Positions 1-9,894 are shown, counted from the first letter of the stretch. The stretch is 64,000 nucleotides of DNA from Paralteromonas sediminis (GCF_003820355.1 NZ_RPOK01000007.1:1-64000), one strand, 5' to 3'. Program-made: numbers and translations. The notes: a model not told the origin generated them from the letters alone.

Positions 1-8
1 CTTCAATT
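1..8 (-). rRNA. rrs: 16S rRNA gene, first bases only
   Basis: Read on the minus strand, the window ends in AATTGAAG, the same bases that open gammaproteobacterial 16S rRNA (AAATTGAAGAGTTTGATC in E. coli). The boxB/boxA leader and two rrn-type promoters just upstream support this. The gene body lies outside the window, so the call rests on context plus eight bases. Confidence 0.7.
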
Positions 9-105
9 AAAATCGAAATACTTGACTTTAAATTAATAAAGTAAAGCTAAATAAATTGTCGTTGTGACACTCTTAACGAGTGCCCACACAGATTGTCTTG
101 TATCT

Positions 106-140
106 AATTTTTAAAGAACAAATGTTATGCTTTGCATAAC
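106..140 (-). promoter_or_regulatory. rrn leader antitermination elements boxB and boxA
   Basis: On the minus strand a 7-bp hairpin (GTTATGC, 3-base loop, GCATAAC; 124-140) is followed by TGTTCTTTAAAAATT (106-120), a good boxA. The hairpin-then-boxA order is that of the NusB/NusE/NusA antitermination site in rRNA operon leaders. The conserved leader text AATCTGTGTGGGCACTC follows toward the 16S gene. Confidence 0.75.
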
Positions 141-175
141 AGCCTGGTGAGCTTTCCTCCCCAAGCGGGACGCGC

Positions 176-203
176 ATTCTACGCGTTTCGTCGTCAGTGT
201 CAA
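176..203 (-). promoter_or_regulatory. rrn promoter P2 (16S-proximal)
   Basis: Minus-strand TTGACA (198-203), a 16-bp spacer and TAGAAT (176-181) are followed by a GC-rich discriminator GCGCGTCCC. The 16-bp spacer and GC discriminator are typical of stringently controlled rRNA promoters. Confidence 0.8.
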
Positions 204-281
204 CAGTTTATTTCAACTTTATGTCACTGCGGTGTTGCTACCCTTCTAAGCGTTCTTAATTACCCCTCGAAGCGGACGCGC

Positions 282-309
282 ATTGTAGTTTCTTTTTGGC
301 TGGGGTCAA
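282..309 (-). promoter_or_regulatory. rrn promoter P1 (distal)
   Basis: Minus-strand TTGACC (304-309), 16-bp spacer and TACAAT (282-287) are again followed by GCGCGTCC and a run similar to the one after P2. The two promoters look like copies about 106 bp apart, the usual tandem P1-P2 layout of an rRNA operon. Confidence 0.78.
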
Positions 310-396
310 CCTCTTTTAAGGTTATTTTTGATGAGAATGTTTCAAATGGTTACAAAACACCCATCCATTAAATATTTATTAACATTTTGAACTATT

Positions 397-426
397 TTGT
401 AATTAATGTAGTCTAGTTGGGATAAT
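397..426 (+). promoter_or_regulatory. candidate promoter of the exported repeat-protein gene
   Basis: TTGTAA (397-402), an 18-bp spacer and GATAAT (421-426) lie about 70 bases before the start at 496. The match is moderate and the surroundings are AT-rich, so this is tentative. Confidence 0.35.
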
Positions 427-495
427 AAAAAGGATTCGTCATTTTTGATAAAGGAATAAAGTCTTATCGTTTTATTACAACAATAGAGTGTAAGT

Positions 496-1269
496 ATGCG
501 TAAGAAGTTTGCTTTAACGGTTTTTTGCAGCAGCCTTTTGTTTTCAGCACTTTGCCATGCTGATTCCAATTCAGTAAAAGCCGAAGATTTCGAAAAGAAA
601 CAAGCTTTCCTTGAGAGGCAGGTTGATCAAACCATGTCTGTTGGTCGCGCCATAAGATCTATAGCCAGCCACTATCCCCAAGAAACCGTCATCTTTGTAG
701 ATATTGCGTTAGACATTTATCCGGCAAAATACAGAGAAATTATATTTGCAGCTATATCAGCACAGCCTCAGGCGACGAAAGAGATTGTACAAATTGCCAT
801 AAACAAAAATGTCAGCTCTTGTCCAAGTATCGTAGAACTGGCCATAAAGGCAGAGCCAAGTTATGTTGACTTTGTCGTTCATGCGGCAGCCGAGTCTACC
901 CCTGAAGAGCTCGATGAAATCGTTCGTGTAGCAGTAATAACCGAACCCGATTCGGCAGATCGGATCGTGCAGACATTAGCACGTGAACACCCCAATAAAA
1001 TGGTAGATATTTTATCTACGGCCATGAAAAGTGTGCCCTTTGTTGGAGAATACATGGTAGATGCACTTTTAGCCATTTTTCCAAACGAAGCCGAAGATGT
1101 TGTTACGACGGCGGTCAGAGAATCACTCGTTCACAATAATCAAATAGAGCGTATTATAGAAGCGGCACAAAATGCCGGGGTAACTGAAGCTGATTTGACG
1201 CAGTTTGCTTTGCAGGCTGGCGCGACTGACGAACAAATCGCCAAGGCTTTAGTTCATAAAAATAATTAA
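496..1269 (+). CDS. exported protein of ten 15-residue helical repeats, function unknown
   Basis: This 257-residue protein starts with a clear signal peptide (about residues 1-22, ending ALCHA), so it should be periplasmic or secreted. Residues 61-210 are tandem repeats of exactly 15 residues. Pro occurs at 61, 76, 91, 121, 136, 151, 166, 181 and 196, and only the unit at 106 has Val instead. Each unit has two aliphatic residues at +6/+7 and usually Ala at +10, so the pattern is P-x5-[IV]-[IV]-x2-A. That suggests a regular alpha-helical solenoid. The C-terminal tail (about 215-257) is non-repetitive and charged. I do not recognise the family. The gene runs away from the rRNA promoters and ends in a terminator shared with rplQ. 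Confidence 0.85.
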   Translation: MRKKFALTVFCSSLLFSALCHADSNSVKAEDFEKKQAFLERQVDQTMSVGRAIRSIASHYPQETVIFVDIALDIYPAKYREIIFAAISAQPQATKEIVQIAINKNVSSCPSIVELAIKAEPSYVDFVVHAAAESTPEELDEIVRVAVITEPDSADRIVQTLAREHPNKMVDILSTAMKSVPFVGEYMVDALLAIFPNEAEDVVTTAVRESLVHNNQIERIIEAAQNAGVTEADLTQFALQAGATDEQIAKALVHKNN

Positions 1270-1282
1270 CAGTTTCAACAAC

Positions 1283-1312
1283 AAAAAAACCCGGCTTTTG
1301 CCGGGTTTTTTA
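1283..1312. terminator. bidirectional rho-independent terminator
   Basis: A hairpin AACCCGGC / GCCGGGTT with a TTTT loop is flanked by an A-run on the left and a T-run on the right. It can end both the repeat-protein gene (plus) and the alpha operon after rplQ (minus). Confidence 0.88.
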
Positions 1313-1326
1313 TTATAAGCTTTTGC

Positions 1327-1728
1327 TTACTCTTCTGTTGCTTCTTCCGTCTCTTCGACATCTTCAACAACAGGGCGGTCAACTAATTCAACAAATGCCA
1401 TAGGCGCGTTGTCACCTGTGCGGAATCCGCATTTCAAAATGCGAATATAACCACCTGGGCGAGTTTCATAACGCGGACCAAGTTCGTTGAACAATTTACC
1501 TACTACTTCTTTATCACCTGTACGAGCCATAGCTAAACGACGGTTAGCTACGCTATCTTTTTTAGCCAGTGTGATAAGAGGCTCAATTACGCGACGTAAT
1601 TCTTTTGCTTTAGGTAGCGTAGTTTTGATCACTTCATGCTTTACCAAAGAACCAGCCATGTTTTTAAACATAGCGGTACGGTGACTGCTGTTGCGATTCA
1701 ACTGACGACCACTCTTACGATGGCGCAT
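1327..1728 (-). CDS. rplQ: 50S ribosomal protein L17
   Basis: This is L17 of the large ribosomal subunit, 133 residues. The N-terminus [12 protein letters not shown] and the following FKNMAGSL / [11 protein letters not shown] segments are characteristic. The acidic tail rich in Glu (about 118-133) is a common gammaproteobacterial extension. It is the last gene of the alpha operon, 19 bases after rpoA, and is followed by a strong terminator. Confidence 0.98.
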   Translation of the reverse strand: MRHRKSGRQLNRNSSHRTAMFKNMAGSLVKHEVIKTTLPKAKELRRVIEPLITLAKKDSVANRRLAMARTGDKEVVGKLFNELGPRYETRPGGYIRILKCGFRTGDNAPMAFVELVDRPVVEDVEETEEATEE

Positions 1729-1747
1729 AGTCTTATCCTTCTAAAGA

Positions 1748-2734
1748 TTAATCTCTGTCAGCGATGCTTTCAGGTGGCCAGTTTTCTAGGCGCATGCCTA
1801 GTGATAGACCACGTGAAGCAAGCACGTCTTTAATTTCTGTCAGCGACTTCTTACCAAGGTTAGGTGTCTTTAACAACTCAACCTCAGTGCGCTGAACCAA
1901 ATCACCAATGTACTGGATAGCTTCCGCTTTCAAACAGTTGGCAGAACGTACCGTAAGCTCAAGATCATCAACAGGACGAAGTAGAATTGGATCGAACTCC
2001 GGCTTCTCTTCTTTCTGTTCAGGTACTGAGATATCACGCAATTCAACGAATGCGTCTAGTTGCTCAGCCAAGATAGTGGCAGAACGACGAATGGCCTCTT
2101 CAGGATCCAAGGTGCCGTTAGTTTCCATATCTATGATCAATTTGTCTAAATCTGTACGTTGTTCAACACGCGCAGACTCAACAGAATAAGCAATACGTTC
2201 AACTGGGCTGTATGAAGCATCAACCAGTAAACGACCAATGGGTCGATCATCTTCTTCAGAGGAACGGCGCGTCGCAGCTGGTACGTAACCACGACCCATT
2301 TCTACTTTAATGCGCATGCTGAGCTCAGCTTCGCCGGTCAAAGTACAAATAACATGGTCGGGGTTTACAATTTCAACATCACCATCATGTTGAATATCAC
2401 CAGCAGTAACCGGACCCGCGCCTGATTTAACCAGTGTTAAGGTAGTCTCGTTTTTGCCTTCAAGCTTAACGGCCAAACCTTTTAGATTTAGTAGGATATC
2501 GATTACGTCTTCTTGCACACCTTCTTTAGTGCTGTATTCGTGCAATACGCCATCAATCTCTACTTCAGTCACTGCACATCCAGGCATAGACGAAAGTAAG
2601 ATACGACGTAGGGCATTACCCAATGTATGACCAAAGCCGCGTTCTAGTGGCTCAAGGGTTACTTTTGCACGAGTAGGAGAAACGTTTTCGATTTCAACCA
2701 ATCTCGGTTTTAGGAATTCAGTCACAGAACCCAC
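1748..2734 (-). CDS. rpoA: RNA polymerase alpha subunit
   Basis: RpoA, 328 residues, is the scaffold for core polymerase assembly (N-terminal domain, about 1-235) and contacts UP elements and activators through its C-terminal domain (about 250-328; [18 protein letters not shown] is the helix-hairpin-helix). The start is a GTG at 2734 with GAGGAAG five bases upstream; the usual N-terminus in the family is [11 protein letters not shown], here [10 protein letters not shown]. It lies between rpsD and rplQ, the classical alpha-operon order. Confidence 0.98.
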   Translation of the reverse strand: MGSVTEFLKPRLVEIENVSPTRAKVTLEPLERGFGHTLGNALRRILLSSMPGCAVTEVEIDGVLHEYSTKEGVQEDVIDILLNLKGLAVKLEGKNETTLTLVKSGAGPVTAGDIQHDGDVEIVNPDHVICTLTGEAELSMRIKVEMGRGYVPAATRRSSEEDDRPIGRLLVDASYSPVERIAYSVESARVEQRTDLDKLIIDMETNGTLDPEEAIRRSATILAEQLDAFVELRDISVPEQKEEKPEFDPILLRPVDDLELTVRSANCLKAEAIQYIGDLVQRTEVELLKTPNLGKKSLTEIKDVLASRGLSLGMRLENWPPESIADRD

Positions 2735-2767
2735 AATGCTTCCTCTTTAGTTAACTATTACTCTCAA

Positions 2768-3388
2768 TTACTTGGAGTAAAGTTCGACGATCAACTGTTC
2801 GTTAATTTCGGCAGACAAGTCAGTTCTCTCAGGAACACGCTTGAATGTGCCTTCCATTTTGTTGCTGTCTACTTCAATCCAGGTTGGCTTCTCACGCTGG
2901 TCAGCTAGTTCCAAAGCAGCAACAATACGCGCTTGCTTTTTAGCTTTTTCACGGACAGAAACCACGTCTTCGGCAGTAACATTAAATGATGGAATGTTAA
3001 CCACTTGACCATTTACCATAATAGCTTTGTGGCTTACTAGCTGGCGCGCTTCCGCACGTGTACTAGCAAATCCCATACGATAAACTACGTTATCTAGACG
3101 CTGCTCAAGCAATTGCAACAAGTTTTCACCTGTATTGCCTTTAAGGCGAGCCGCTTCTTTATAGTAGTTACGGAATTGCTTTTCCAATACGCCATACATA
3201 CGACGTACTTTTTGCTTTTCACGCAACTGAACACCGTAGTCAGACAAACGGCCACGACGGGCTCCATGTTGACCAGGCGCAGTTTCAATTTTACATTTTG
3301 AATCGATTGCGCGAACGCCGCTCTTAAGGAACAAATCAGTTCCTTCACGACGGCTAAGTTTGAGTTTTGGACCCAAATATCTTGCCAT
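2768..3388 (-). CDS. rpsD: 30S ribosomal protein S4
   Basis: S4, 206 residues, is a primary 16S rRNA binder and in E. coli the translational repressor of the alpha operon. The start [19 protein letters not shown] and the S4 RNA-binding domain (about 95-160, [20 protein letters not shown]) are clear. It sits between rpsK and rpoA with short gaps. Confidence 0.98.
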   Translation of the reverse strand: MARYLGPKLKLSRREGTDLFLKSGVRAIDSKCKIETAPGQHGARRGRLSDYGVQLREKQKVRRMYGVLEKQFRNYYKEAARLKGNTGENLLQLLEQRLDNVVYRMGFASTRAEARQLVSHKAIMVNGQVVNIPSFNVTAEDVVSVREKAKKQARIVAALELADQREKPTWIEVDSNKMEGTFKRVPERTDLSAEINEQLIVELYSK

Positions 3389-3412
3389 GATCTTTCTCCA
3401 ACAGTCCGTCGA

Positions 3413-3805
3413 TTAAACGCGACGTTTTTTCGGTGGACGACAACCGTTGTGAGGAATAGGCGTCACATCGGTAATGTTTGTGATCTTGTAACCAGTAGCG
3501 TTAAGAGCACGGATAGCCGATTCACGACCTGGACCGGGACCTTTAACGAACACTTCTAGGTTTTTCAGACCGTACTCTTGTGCGGCTACGCCTGCACGCT
3601 CAGCAGCAACCTGTGCAGCAAATGGTGTTGATTTACGCGAACCACGGAAACCTGAACCACCAGATGTCGCCCATGCTAACGCATTGCCTTGACGGTCTGT
3701 GATAGTCACAATAGTGTTGTTGAAAGAGGCATGGATATGAGCCATACCGTCTGCAACCTGACGTTTAGCGCGCTTACGCGTGCTACGAGCTGGTGCTTTT
3801 GCCAT
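3413..3805 (-). CDS. rpsK: 30S ribosomal protein S11
   Basis: S11, 130 residues, is a platform protein of the small subunit. [19 protein letters not shown] and the C-terminal [17 protein letters not shown] are diagnostic. It follows rpsM by 16 bases, so the two are probably co-transcribed. Confidence 0.98.
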   Translation of the reverse strand: MAKAPARSTRKRAKRQVADGMAHIHASFNNTIVTITDRQGNALAWATSGGSGFRGSRKSTPFAAQVAAERAGVAAQEYGLKNLEVFVKGPGPGRESAIRALNATGYKITNITDVTPIPHNGCRPPKKRRV

Positions 3806-3821
3806 AACTTATTCTCCCCGC

Positions 3822-4178
3822 TTACTTCTTAATTGGCTTACGAGGACCTTTACGGGTACGCGCATTAGTCTTAGTGCGCTGACCACGTAGAGGCAAGCTA
3901 CGACGGTGGCGTATACCACGGAAGCAACCCAGGTCCATCAAACGTTTGATGCTCATTGAAACTTCACGGCGCAAGTCACCTTCAACAGTGAACTTGGCTA
4001 CTTCGTCACGAAGCTTATCAATCGTCGCTTCGTCAAGATCTTTAATCTTGGTTGATTCTGCAACACCAGCTGCGGCACAGATGCTTTTCGCACGAGTAGC
4101 GCCGATACCGAAGATCGATTGAATAGCGATCACGGTGTGCTTGTGTTCAGGGATGTTAATGCCAGCGATACGGGCCAT
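3822..4178 (-). CDS. rpsM: 30S ribosomal protein S13
   Basis: S13, 118 residues, lies in the small-subunit head and contacts tRNA. The start is placed at [14 protein letters not shown] (4178), three codons inside the longest reading frame, because this is the conserved N-terminus. The C-terminal [20 protein letters not shown] is typical. It is the first gene of the alpha operon. Confidence 0.97.
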   Translation of the reverse strand: MARIAGINIPEHKHTVIAIQSIFGIGATRAKSICAAAGVAESTKIKDLDEATIDKLRDEVAKFTVEGDLRREVSMSIKRLMDLGCFRGIRHRRSLPLRGQRTKTNARTRKGPRKPIKK

Positions 4179-4278
4179 TAACAGCACTCCTCTAATTATA
4201 TGTTGACAGCCTAAAAAGCCCGTTAGGATACTTATCCATCAACAAAATTGCAAATAAAGGTAATTGTTTGTTACGACA

Positions 4279-4308
4279 ATACCGGTACCAAGTATGCGGT
4301 ACCGGTAT
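4279..4308 (-). other. perfect 11-bp inverted repeat between rpmJ and rpsM
   Basis: ATACCGGTACC (4279-4289) and GGTACCGGTAT (4298-4308) form a perfect 11-bp stem with an 8-base loop. Each arm also contains overlapping palindromes (ACCGGT, GGTACC). It lies in the spc/alpha operon junction on the transcribed strand. No T-run follows, so it is not a normal terminator. It may belong to the S4-responsive alpha leader, be an RNA processing site, or bind a protein. Confidence 0.6.
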
Positions 4309-4335
4309 CAACAAAGCAGTTACCACTTTATAAGA

Positions 4336-4452
4336 TTAGCCTTGCCTTTGCTTATGCTTAGGGTCTGAGCTGCAAATTACACGCACAACACCGTTGCGCT
4401 TAATAACTTTACAGCTACGGCAAATCTTTTTAACTGATGCACGAACTTTCAT
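4336..4452 (-). CDS. rpmJ: 50S ribosomal protein L36
   Basis: Translating the minus strand from 4452 gives a 38-residue protein beginning [15 protein letters not shown] and ending PKHKQRQG, which is L36. The Cys pairs (CRSC) plus a third Cys and His form the usual zinc site, so this is the zinc-binding (C+) type. It lies between secY and rpsM, as in other gammaproteobacteria. Confidence 0.96.
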   Translation of the reverse strand: MKVRASVKKICRSCKVIKRNGVVRVICSSDPKHKQRQG

Positions 4453-4475
4453 AACATCACTCCTATTTGCCAATC

Positions 4476-5795
4476 TTAGCGGCCGTAGCCTTTAAGATTC
4501 GCTTTCTTCAGAACAGACTCATATTGACTCGACATCAAATGGGTCTGCACCTGCGCCATGAAATCCATGATGACCACTACAATAATCAGAAGAGACGTAC
4601 CACCGAAGTAGAACGGCACATTCCAAGCAATCAACATAAACTCAGGCACTAAACATACAAAGGTTATATAAAGCGCGCCAGCCAAGGTAAGGCGAGTCAT
4701 TACTTTATCAATGTAGCGAGAGGTCTGCTCCCCAGGGCGAATCCCAGGAATAAATGCACCGGACTTCTTCAGGTTATCTGCTGTATCACGTGGGTTAAAT
4801 ACCAACGCAGTATAGAAGAAACAGAAAAAGATAATTGCCGTAGCATACAACATCACATACAAAGGTTGGCCAGGAGAAAGCAATAACGCTACGTCCTGCA
4901 ACCATGCAGTCGATTCATTCTGTCCAAACCAGCCAGCTATTGTACCTGGAAACAGAATAATACTCGAAGCAAAAATTGGTGGAATAACGCCCGCCATATT
5001 GACCTTCAGTGGTAAGTGAGAGCTCTGCGCAGCAAACACCTTACGGCCTTGCTGACGCTTCGCATAGTTCACAACGATGCGACGCTGAGCACGTTCAACA
5101 AATACCACCAAATACGTTAGAGCAATGACGATTGCACCAATCATAAACAAGAACAACAAGTTGATTTCACCCTGTCGTGCTTGCTCAGCTGTTTGGCCGA
5201 GCGCTGTTGGCAGCCCGGCTACAATACCTGCAAAGATAAGGATAGAAATACCGTTTCCGATGCCTCTTTCCGTAATTTGCTCACCTAACCACATTAAGAA
5301 CATAGTTCCCGTGACTAAGCTGACTACCGCTGTAAAATAAAATCCAAAGCCAGGATTAAGCACCAAACCGTTTATTAAGTTCGGTAGGCCTGTCGCAATC
5401 CCAATAGATTGGAATGTCGCCAAAACAAGCGTTAAATAACGCGTGTACTGGCTAATTTTGCGACGACCCGCTTCACCTTCCTTCTTAAGCTCCATCATCG
5501 GTGGATGTACCACCGACAATAGCTGCATTATGATGGACGCAGTGATGTAAGGCATAATCCCTAAAGCCAGAACTGACGCTCGCTCAAGTGCACCACCTGA
5601 GAACATGTTAAACATTTCTACAATGGTGCCTTTTTGCTGCTCGAACAGCTCAGACAAGACGACTGGATCGATTCCTGGGATAGGCACATAAGAGCCTAGG
5701 CGAAATACGATAATCGCACCCAGTACGAACAACAATCTTGATTTAAGCTCACCCAAGCCGCCTTTAGCGCCCGAATCCAATCCTGGTTTAGCCAT
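4476..5795 (-). CDS. secY: protein translocase channel subunit SecY
   Basis: SecY, 439 residues, forms the inner-membrane protein-conducting channel with SecE and SecG. About ten hydrophobic segments are visible. The N-terminal [19 protein letters not shown] (first membrane segment and start of the plug region) and [15 protein letters not shown]-like segments are typical. It follows rplO by five bases in the spc operon. Confidence 0.98.
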   Translation of the reverse strand: MAKPGLDSGAKGGLGELKSRLLFVLGAIIVFRLGSYVPIPGIDPVVLSELFEQQKGTIVEMFNMFSGGALERASVLALGIMPYITASIIMQLLSVVHPPMMELKKEGEAGRRKISQYTRYLTLVLATFQSIGIATGLPNLINGLVLNPGFGFYFTAVVSLVTGTMFLMWLGEQITERGIGNGISILIFAGIVAGLPTALGQTAEQARQGEINLLFLFMIGAIVIALTYLVVFVERAQRRIVVNYAKRQQGRKVFAAQSSHLPLKVNMAGVIPPIFASSIILFPGTIAGWFGQNESTAWLQDVALLLSPGQPLYVMLYATAIIFFCFFYTALVFNPRDTADNLKKSGAFIPGIRPGEQTSRYIDKVMTRLTLAGALYITFVCLVPEFMLIAWNVPFYFGGTSLLIIVVVIMDFMAQVQTHLMSSQYESVLKKANLKGYGR

Positions 5796-5800
5796 CTAGC

Positions 5801-6235
5801 TTATTCCTCTACTTTACCGCCGGCAGCTTCAATCGCTTCACGCGCGCCTTTAGTTACCTTCAACCCGCTAACCGTCACTGCACGTGATACTTCGCCACTC
5901 TTGATTACTTTTACAAACAACACGTCTTTCTTAACAAGATTTGCTGCTTTTAAGGTTTCAAGAGAAACAGTATCACCGTTTACTTTCGCGATTTCTGTCA
6001 ATGTCACTTCATCAGTCACAAAGCTCTTACGCGAAGTAAAACCAAATTTTGGCAGACGGCGCTGAATTGGCATCTGACCACCTTCGAATCCAGGCTTCAC
6101 AGATCCACCAGAACGGCTCTTTTGACCTTTATGGCCACGACCACCGGTTTTTCCAAGACCTGAACCGATACCACGGCCAAGACGCTTACCAGAATTTTTC
6201 GCTCCCGGTGCAGGAGCAATCGTGTTTAAACGCAT
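5801..6235 (-). CDS. rplO: 50S ribosomal protein L15
   Basis: L15, 144 residues, is a late-assembly large-subunit protein. The Gly/Arg/Lys-rich N-terminal region ([19 protein letters not shown]) and the [15 protein letters not shown] segment identify it. It starts four bases after the rpmD stop. Confidence 0.98.
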   Translation of the reverse strand: MRLNTIAPAPGAKNSGKRLGRGIGSGLGKTGGRGHKGQKSRSGGSVKPGFEGGQMPIQRRLPKFGFTSRKSFVTDEVTLTEIAKVNGDTVSLETLKAANLVKKDVLFVKVIKSGEVSRAVTVSGLKVTKGAREAIEAAGGKVEE

Positions 6236-6239
6236 CTTC

Positions 6240-6419
6240 TTACTCCTCTACAATCTCAACCATGTAATTAACACGGTTGATCATGCCGCGAACGGCTGGG
6301 GTATCTTCTAATTCACGGACACGACCAATTTTACCAAGACCCAAGCCAGTTAGTGTGGCTTTGTGCTTTGGTAAACGGCCAATCGCACTTTTAGTTTGTT
6401 TGACTTTAATAGTTGCCAT
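6240..6419 (-). CDS. rpmD: 50S ribosomal protein L30
   Basis: The minus strand from 6419 encodes a 59-residue protein beginning [19 protein letters not shown] and ending NYMVEIVEE, the L30 signature. It sits in its usual place between rpsE and rplO, with gaps of six and four bases. Confidence 0.97.
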   Translation of the reverse strand: MATIKVKQTKSAIGRLPKHKATLTGLGLGKIGRVRELEDTPAVRGMINRVNYMVEIVEE

Positions 6420-6425
6420 GTCTGC

Positions 6426-6929
6426 TTACCCCAAAATTTCATCTACAGGCAAACCACGCTTCGCAGCAACTTGTGCTGGAGAGTTCATCGCAGTAAGTGC
6501 ATCGATAGTTGCACGTACAACGTTGATTGGGTTTGTTGAGCCGTAGCATTTTGAAAGTACGTTTTGTACGCCAGCGACTTCAAGTACTGCACGCATCGCA
6601 CCACCGGCAATAATACCAGTACCTTCAGATGCAGGCTGCATATATACTTTTGAGCCAGAATGACGACCTTTGATTGGGTGCTGTAGCGTGTGACCGTTTA
6701 AGTCAACGTCAACCATGTTGCGACGCGCTTTTTCCATCGCTTTTTGGATAGCAGCAGGCACTTCACGTGCTTTACCATAACCAAAACCGACACGACCACT
6801 GCCATCACCTACAACCGTTAATGCAGTAAAGCTGAAGATACGTCCACCTTTAACTACTTTCGATACACGGTTTACAGCGATTAGCTTTTCTAACAAGTCA
6901 CCTTGTTGTTGAACTTCTTGTTTAGCCAT
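6426..6929 (-). CDS. rpsE: 30S ribosomal protein S5
   Basis: S5, 167 residues, takes part in decoding fidelity and mRNA entry. The S5 N-terminal RNA-binding domain (about 11-75; [19 protein letters not shown]) and the conserved [20 protein letters not shown] segment are evident. It follows rplR by nine bases. Confidence 0.98.
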   Translation of the reverse strand: MAKQEVQQQGDLLEKLIAVNRVSKVVKGGRIFSFTALTVVGDGSGRVGFGYGKAREVPAAIQKAMEKARRNMVDVDLNGHTLQHPIKGRHSGSKVYMQPASEGTGIIAGGAMRAVLEVAGVQNVLSKCYGSTNPINVVRATIDALTAMNSPAQVAAKRGLPVDEILG

Positions 6930-6938
6930 GATCTACTC

Positions 6939-7292
6939 CTAGAACTGAAGGCCAGCTTCGCGAGCTGCATCAGCTAATGCTTTTACGCGACCGTGGTATT
7001 TAAAACCGCTGCGATCGAAAGCCACTTCTTTAATGCCTTTCTCAATCGCACGCTCTGCAATTGCTTTACCCACAATAGCGGCCGCTTCTGCATTACCTGT
7101 TGCTTTCAGATCTTTCTTGATATCTGCTTCAACAGTAGACGCTGCTGCCAATACTTCAGAACCGCTAGGTGCGATTAGCTGAGCATAAATGTGGCGAGGT
7201 GTACGGTTTACAACCAGGCGATGCGCTTCAAGTTCGGCAATTTTTTTACGTGCGCGCGTTGCGCGACGAATACGAGCTGATTTCTTATCCAT
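6939..7292 (-). CDS. rplR: 50S ribosomal protein L18
   Basis: L18, 117 residues, binds 5S rRNA with L5 and L25. The start is set at [18 protein letters not shown] (7292), four codons inside the longest frame, because this matches the family N-terminus. The end [15 protein letters not shown] is typical. Confidence 0.97.
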   Translation of the reverse strand: MDKKSARIRRATRARKKIAELEAHRLVVNRTPRHIYAQLIAPSGSEVLAAASTVEADIKKDLKATGNAEAAAIVGKAIAERAIEKGIKEVAFDRSGFKYHGRVKALADAAREAGLQF

Positions 7293-7304
7293 CGTATCAC
7301 CCAC

Positions 7305-7838
7305 CTACTTTTTCTTAGCTTCTTTACGACGAACTTGTTCGTCAGCGTAACGTACACCCTTACCTTTATAAGGCTCTGGTGGACGCCATGCGCGAATGTT
7401 TGCCGCGATTTGACCAACTGCCTGCTTATCGGCGCCTTTAACGACGATTTCAGTTTGGCTTGGCGTTTCTACAGTGATGCCTTCTGGCATTTCAACCACT
7501 ACAGGGTGCGAGAAGCCAAGAGTAAGATTAAGTTTCTTACCTTGTGCTTGTGCACGATAACCAACACCATTCAGTTGAAGCTTCTTTTCAAAACCTTCTG
7601 ATACACCGATAACCATTGCGTTCAACAATGCGCGTGCAGTACCAGCTTGTGCCCAACCATCAGCAAAACCTTCACGAGGTGCTACTTTGATTTGTGCGTC
7701 TTCTTGTACTACTTCAACCGCAGGATTGAAAGCTCGGCTTAACGTGCCGTTTTTACCCTTAACTGTAACATCTTGGCCGTTGATAGAAATTTCAACACCT
7801 GATGCTAAAGAAACTGGGGCTTTTGCTACTCGTGACAT
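7305..7838 (-). CDS. rplF: 50S ribosomal protein L6
   Basis: L6, 177 residues, has two related alpha/beta domains and lies near the factor-binding site. MSRVAKAPV at the start and the C-terminal [16 protein letters not shown] motif are diagnostic. It lies between rpsH and rplR in the spc operon. Confidence 0.98.
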   Translation of the reverse strand: MSRVAKAPVSLASGVEISINGQDVTVKGKNGTLSRAFNPAVEVVQEDAQIKVAPREGFADGWAQAGTARALLNAMVIGVSEGFEKKLQLNGVGYRAQAQGKKLNLTLGFSHPVVVEMPEGITVETPSQTEIVVKGADKQAVGQIAANIRAWRPPEPYKGKGVRYADEQVRRKEAKKK

Positions 7839-7851
7839 GTCTAATCCTCCG

Positions 7852-8244
7852 TTATGCTACATAACCGATGATCTCACCGCCCATGCCTGCTTTACGCGCA
7901 GCACGGTCAGTCATCACACCTTTAGACGTGGAAACGATAGCAATGCCAAGTCCGCCTAGTACTTTTGGAAGCTCATCTTTTTTCTTATAGATGCGCAGAC
8001 CAGGACGGCTAACACGCTCGATAGTATCGATTACTTTTTTGCCTTCGAAGTACTTTAACGTCACTTCTAAAGAAGGCTTAACGTCACCAGACACTGCGAA
8101 ATCGCTGATATAACCTTCGTCCTTAAGAACGCCGGCAATCGCAATACGCAATTTGGAAGAAGGCATCGCTACCGATACTTTCTGTGCCATCTGGCCGTTA
8201 CGGATGCGGGTAAACATATCCGCGATAGGATCTTGCATACTCAT
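7852..8244 (-). CDS. rpsH: 30S ribosomal protein S8
   Basis: S8, 130 residues, is a primary 16S rRNA binder and in E. coli the autogenous repressor of the spc operon, acting near rpl[19 protein letters not shown] and the C-terminal [20 protein letters not shown] identify it. Confidence 0.98.
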   Translation of the reverse strand: MSMQDPIADMFTRIRNGQMAQKVSVAMPSSKLRIAIAGVLKDEGYISDFAVSGDVKPSLEVTLKYFEGKKVIDTIERVSRPGLRIYKKKDELPKVLGGLGIAIVSTSKGVMTDRAARKAGMGGEIIGYVA

Positions 8245-8256
8245 ATCTGCTACTCC

Positions 8257-8562
8257 TTACCAGCTGGCTTTTTTCAAGCCAGGGACTTCACCGCGCATCG
8301 CTGCTTCGCGCAACTTGATACGGCTTAGGCCAAATTTGCGTAGGTAACCATGTGGACGACCAGTAACACGGCAGCGGTTTTGCTGGCGTGACTTGGAAGA
8401 ATCACGTGGTAGTTGTTGTAGCTTGAGTACAGCATCCCAACGCTCTTCTTCAGAGGCGTTGACATCGCTGATAATCGCTTTAAGTGCTGCGCGTTTTTCT
8501 GCGTACTTAGCTACAAGCTTAGTACGTTTCACTTCGCGCGCTTTCATTGATTCTTTTGCCAT
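8257..8562 (-). CDS. rpsN: 30S ribosomal protein S14
   Basis: S14, 101 residues, is the long zinc-free (C-) form: the usual CxxC pairs are absent, and the length matches E. coli S14. The segment [20 protein letters not shown] and the end [10 protein letters not shown] are characteristic. It follows rplE by 11 bases. Confidence 0.98.
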   Translation of the reverse strand: MAKESMKAREVKRTKLVAKYAEKRAALKAIISDVNASEEERWDAVLKLQQLPRDSSKSRQQNRCRVTGRPHGYLRKFGLSRIKLREAAMRGEVPGLKKASW

Positions 8563-8573
8563 AACCCTACACC

Positions 8574-9113
8574 TTACTTTTTGAACGGGAAGTTGAACGC
8601 AGTCAACAACGCACGTGCTTCGTCATCAGAATTCGCACTGGTAGTGATAGTAATATCCATACCGCGAACCTTATCCACTTTATCGAAATCGATTTCAGGG
8701 AAGATGATTTGCTCACGTACACCCATGCTGTAATTTCCACGGCCGTCAAACGACTTTGCATTCAGACCACGGAAGTCACGGATACGAGGAATTGCAATTG
8801 AGATTAAACGCTCAAGGAATTCCCACATGCGTTCACCACGTAGGGTTACTTTACAGCCAATCGGATAACCTTCACGGATTTTAAAACCCGCAACAGATTT
8901 TCTGGCAACAGTGACAACTGGTTTTTGACCGGCGATCGCCGCCATGTCTGATTGTGCTGCTTCCAGCACTTTTTTGTCAGCTACTGCTTCACCTAAACCC
9001 ATGTTTAGAGTGATTTTCTCTATCCGAGGGACTTGCATGACGCTTTTGTATCCGAACTGCTTCGCAAGTTCAGCTACTACTGTTTCTTTATAGAAATCAT
9101 GCAGTTTCGCCAT
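8574..9113 (-). CDS. rplE: 50S ribosomal protein L5
   Basis: L5, 179 residues, is a 5S rRNA-binding protein of the central protuberance. [17 protein letters not shown] and the [15 protein letters not shown] segment are conserved signatures. In E. coli S8 represses translation at the start of this gene; I did not try to fold that site here. Confidence 0.98.
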   Translation of the reverse strand: MAKLHDFYKETVVAELAKQFGYKSVMQVPRIEKITLNMGLGEAVADKKVLEAAQSDMAAIAGQKPVVTVARKSVAGFKIREGYPIGCKVTLRGERMWEFLERLISIAIPRIRDFRGLNAKSFDGRGNYSMGVREQIIFPEIDFDKVDKVRGMDITITTSANSDDEARALLTAFNFPFKK

Positions 9114-9127
9114 CGTACTCTCCTAAT

Positions 9128-9442
9128 TTAAACCAGTTCACCGTTTGATTTGAAGACACGCACTTTCTTGCCGTCTTCAACACGGAAACCAACACGGTCA
9201 GCTTTGCCCGTAGCCGGGTTTACCAAAGCGACATTTGAAACGTGGATAGATGCTTCTTTCTCAATAATGCCACCTGCTTCGCCCAACTGAGGGTTAGGTT
9301 TGGTGTGCTTCTTGATGATATTGATGCCTTCTACCACTACACGGTCTTCAGACGTAAGTACACGCAAAACTTTGCCTTGCTTGCCTTTGTCTTTACCCGC
9401 TAATACGACTACTTCATCATCACGACGAATTTTTCTAGCCAT
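9128..9442 (-). CDS. rplX: 50S ribosomal protein L24
   Basis: L24, 104 residues, initiates large-subunit assembly. The KOW motif (about 5-32, [19 protein letters not shown]) and the [12 protein letters not shown] segment are clear. It lies between rplN and rplE. Confidence 0.98.
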   Translation of the reverse strand: MARKIRRDDEVVVLAGKDKGKQGKVLRVLTSEDRVVVEGINIIKKHTKPNPQLGEAGGIIEKEASIHVSNVALVNPATGKADRVGFRVEDGKKVRVFKSNGELV

Positions 9443-9454
9443 TATCGTGACTCC

Positions 9455-9823
9455 TTATAGTACCTCTGGGGCCAACGAGATGATCTTCATGAAGTTATCT
9501 CCACGAAGCTCGCGAGTGACCGGGCCAAAGATACGCGTGCCAATAGGTTGCTTGTTTGCGTTAAGCAAAACAGCTGCGTTGTTATCGAAACGAATGGTTG
9601 AACCATCTGCGCGACGAACGCCTTTCCTAGTACGCACCACCACTGCATTCAGTACGTCACCTTTTTTAACTTTACCGCGAGGAATTGCTTCCTTGACGGT
9701 AACTTTGATGATGTCACCGATATGTGCATAACGGCGATGCGAGCCACCTAGAACCTTAATACACTGAACCCTGCGAGCGCCGCTGTTGTCGGCAACATCC
9801 AGGTTAGTTTGCATTTGGATCAT
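9455..9823 (-). CDS. rplN: 50S ribosomal protein L14
   Basis: L14, 122 residues, lies at the subunit interface. [21 protein letters not shown] and the C-terminal [19 protein letters not shown] are characteristic. It is the first gene of the spc operon. Upstream, where rpsQ and the S10 operon usually sit, there are a leader region and a divergent TonB-receptor gene, so transcription must start in the 9824-10050 gap. Confidence 0.98.
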   Translation of the reverse strand: MIQMQTNLDVADNSGARRVQCIKVLGGSHRRYAHIGDIIKVTVKEAIPRGKVKKGDVLNAVVVRTRKGVRRADGSTIRFDNNAAVLLNANKQPIGTRIFGPVTRELRGDNFMKIISLAPEVL

Positions 9824-9848
9824 GTGAGTGCTCCGCTGTTAAATTACG

Positions 9849-9894
9849 GCCTACAACAGGCCCTTAAAGCTCTAAAAATAAGCGTTTCCGCTTA
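9849..9894 (-). promoter_or_regulatory. two small hairpins in the rplN (spc) leader
   Basis: On the minus strand TAAGCG-GAAA-CGCTTA (9879-9894) is a 6-bp stem with a GNRA tetraloop. It is followed by GGCCT-GTTGT-AGGCC (9849-9863), a 5-bp stem. Both lie just upstream of rplN. They may stabilise the leader or help regulate it. No terminator-like T-run follows. Confidence 0.5.

Noticed and set aside
342-569. Minus-strand frame near the rRNA promoters
   Set aside because: It overlaps promoters and the start of a well-supported gene; composition is simply AT-rich.
4279-4308. Inverted repeat as a terminator of the spc operon
   Set aside because: No T-run on the minus strand after the stem.
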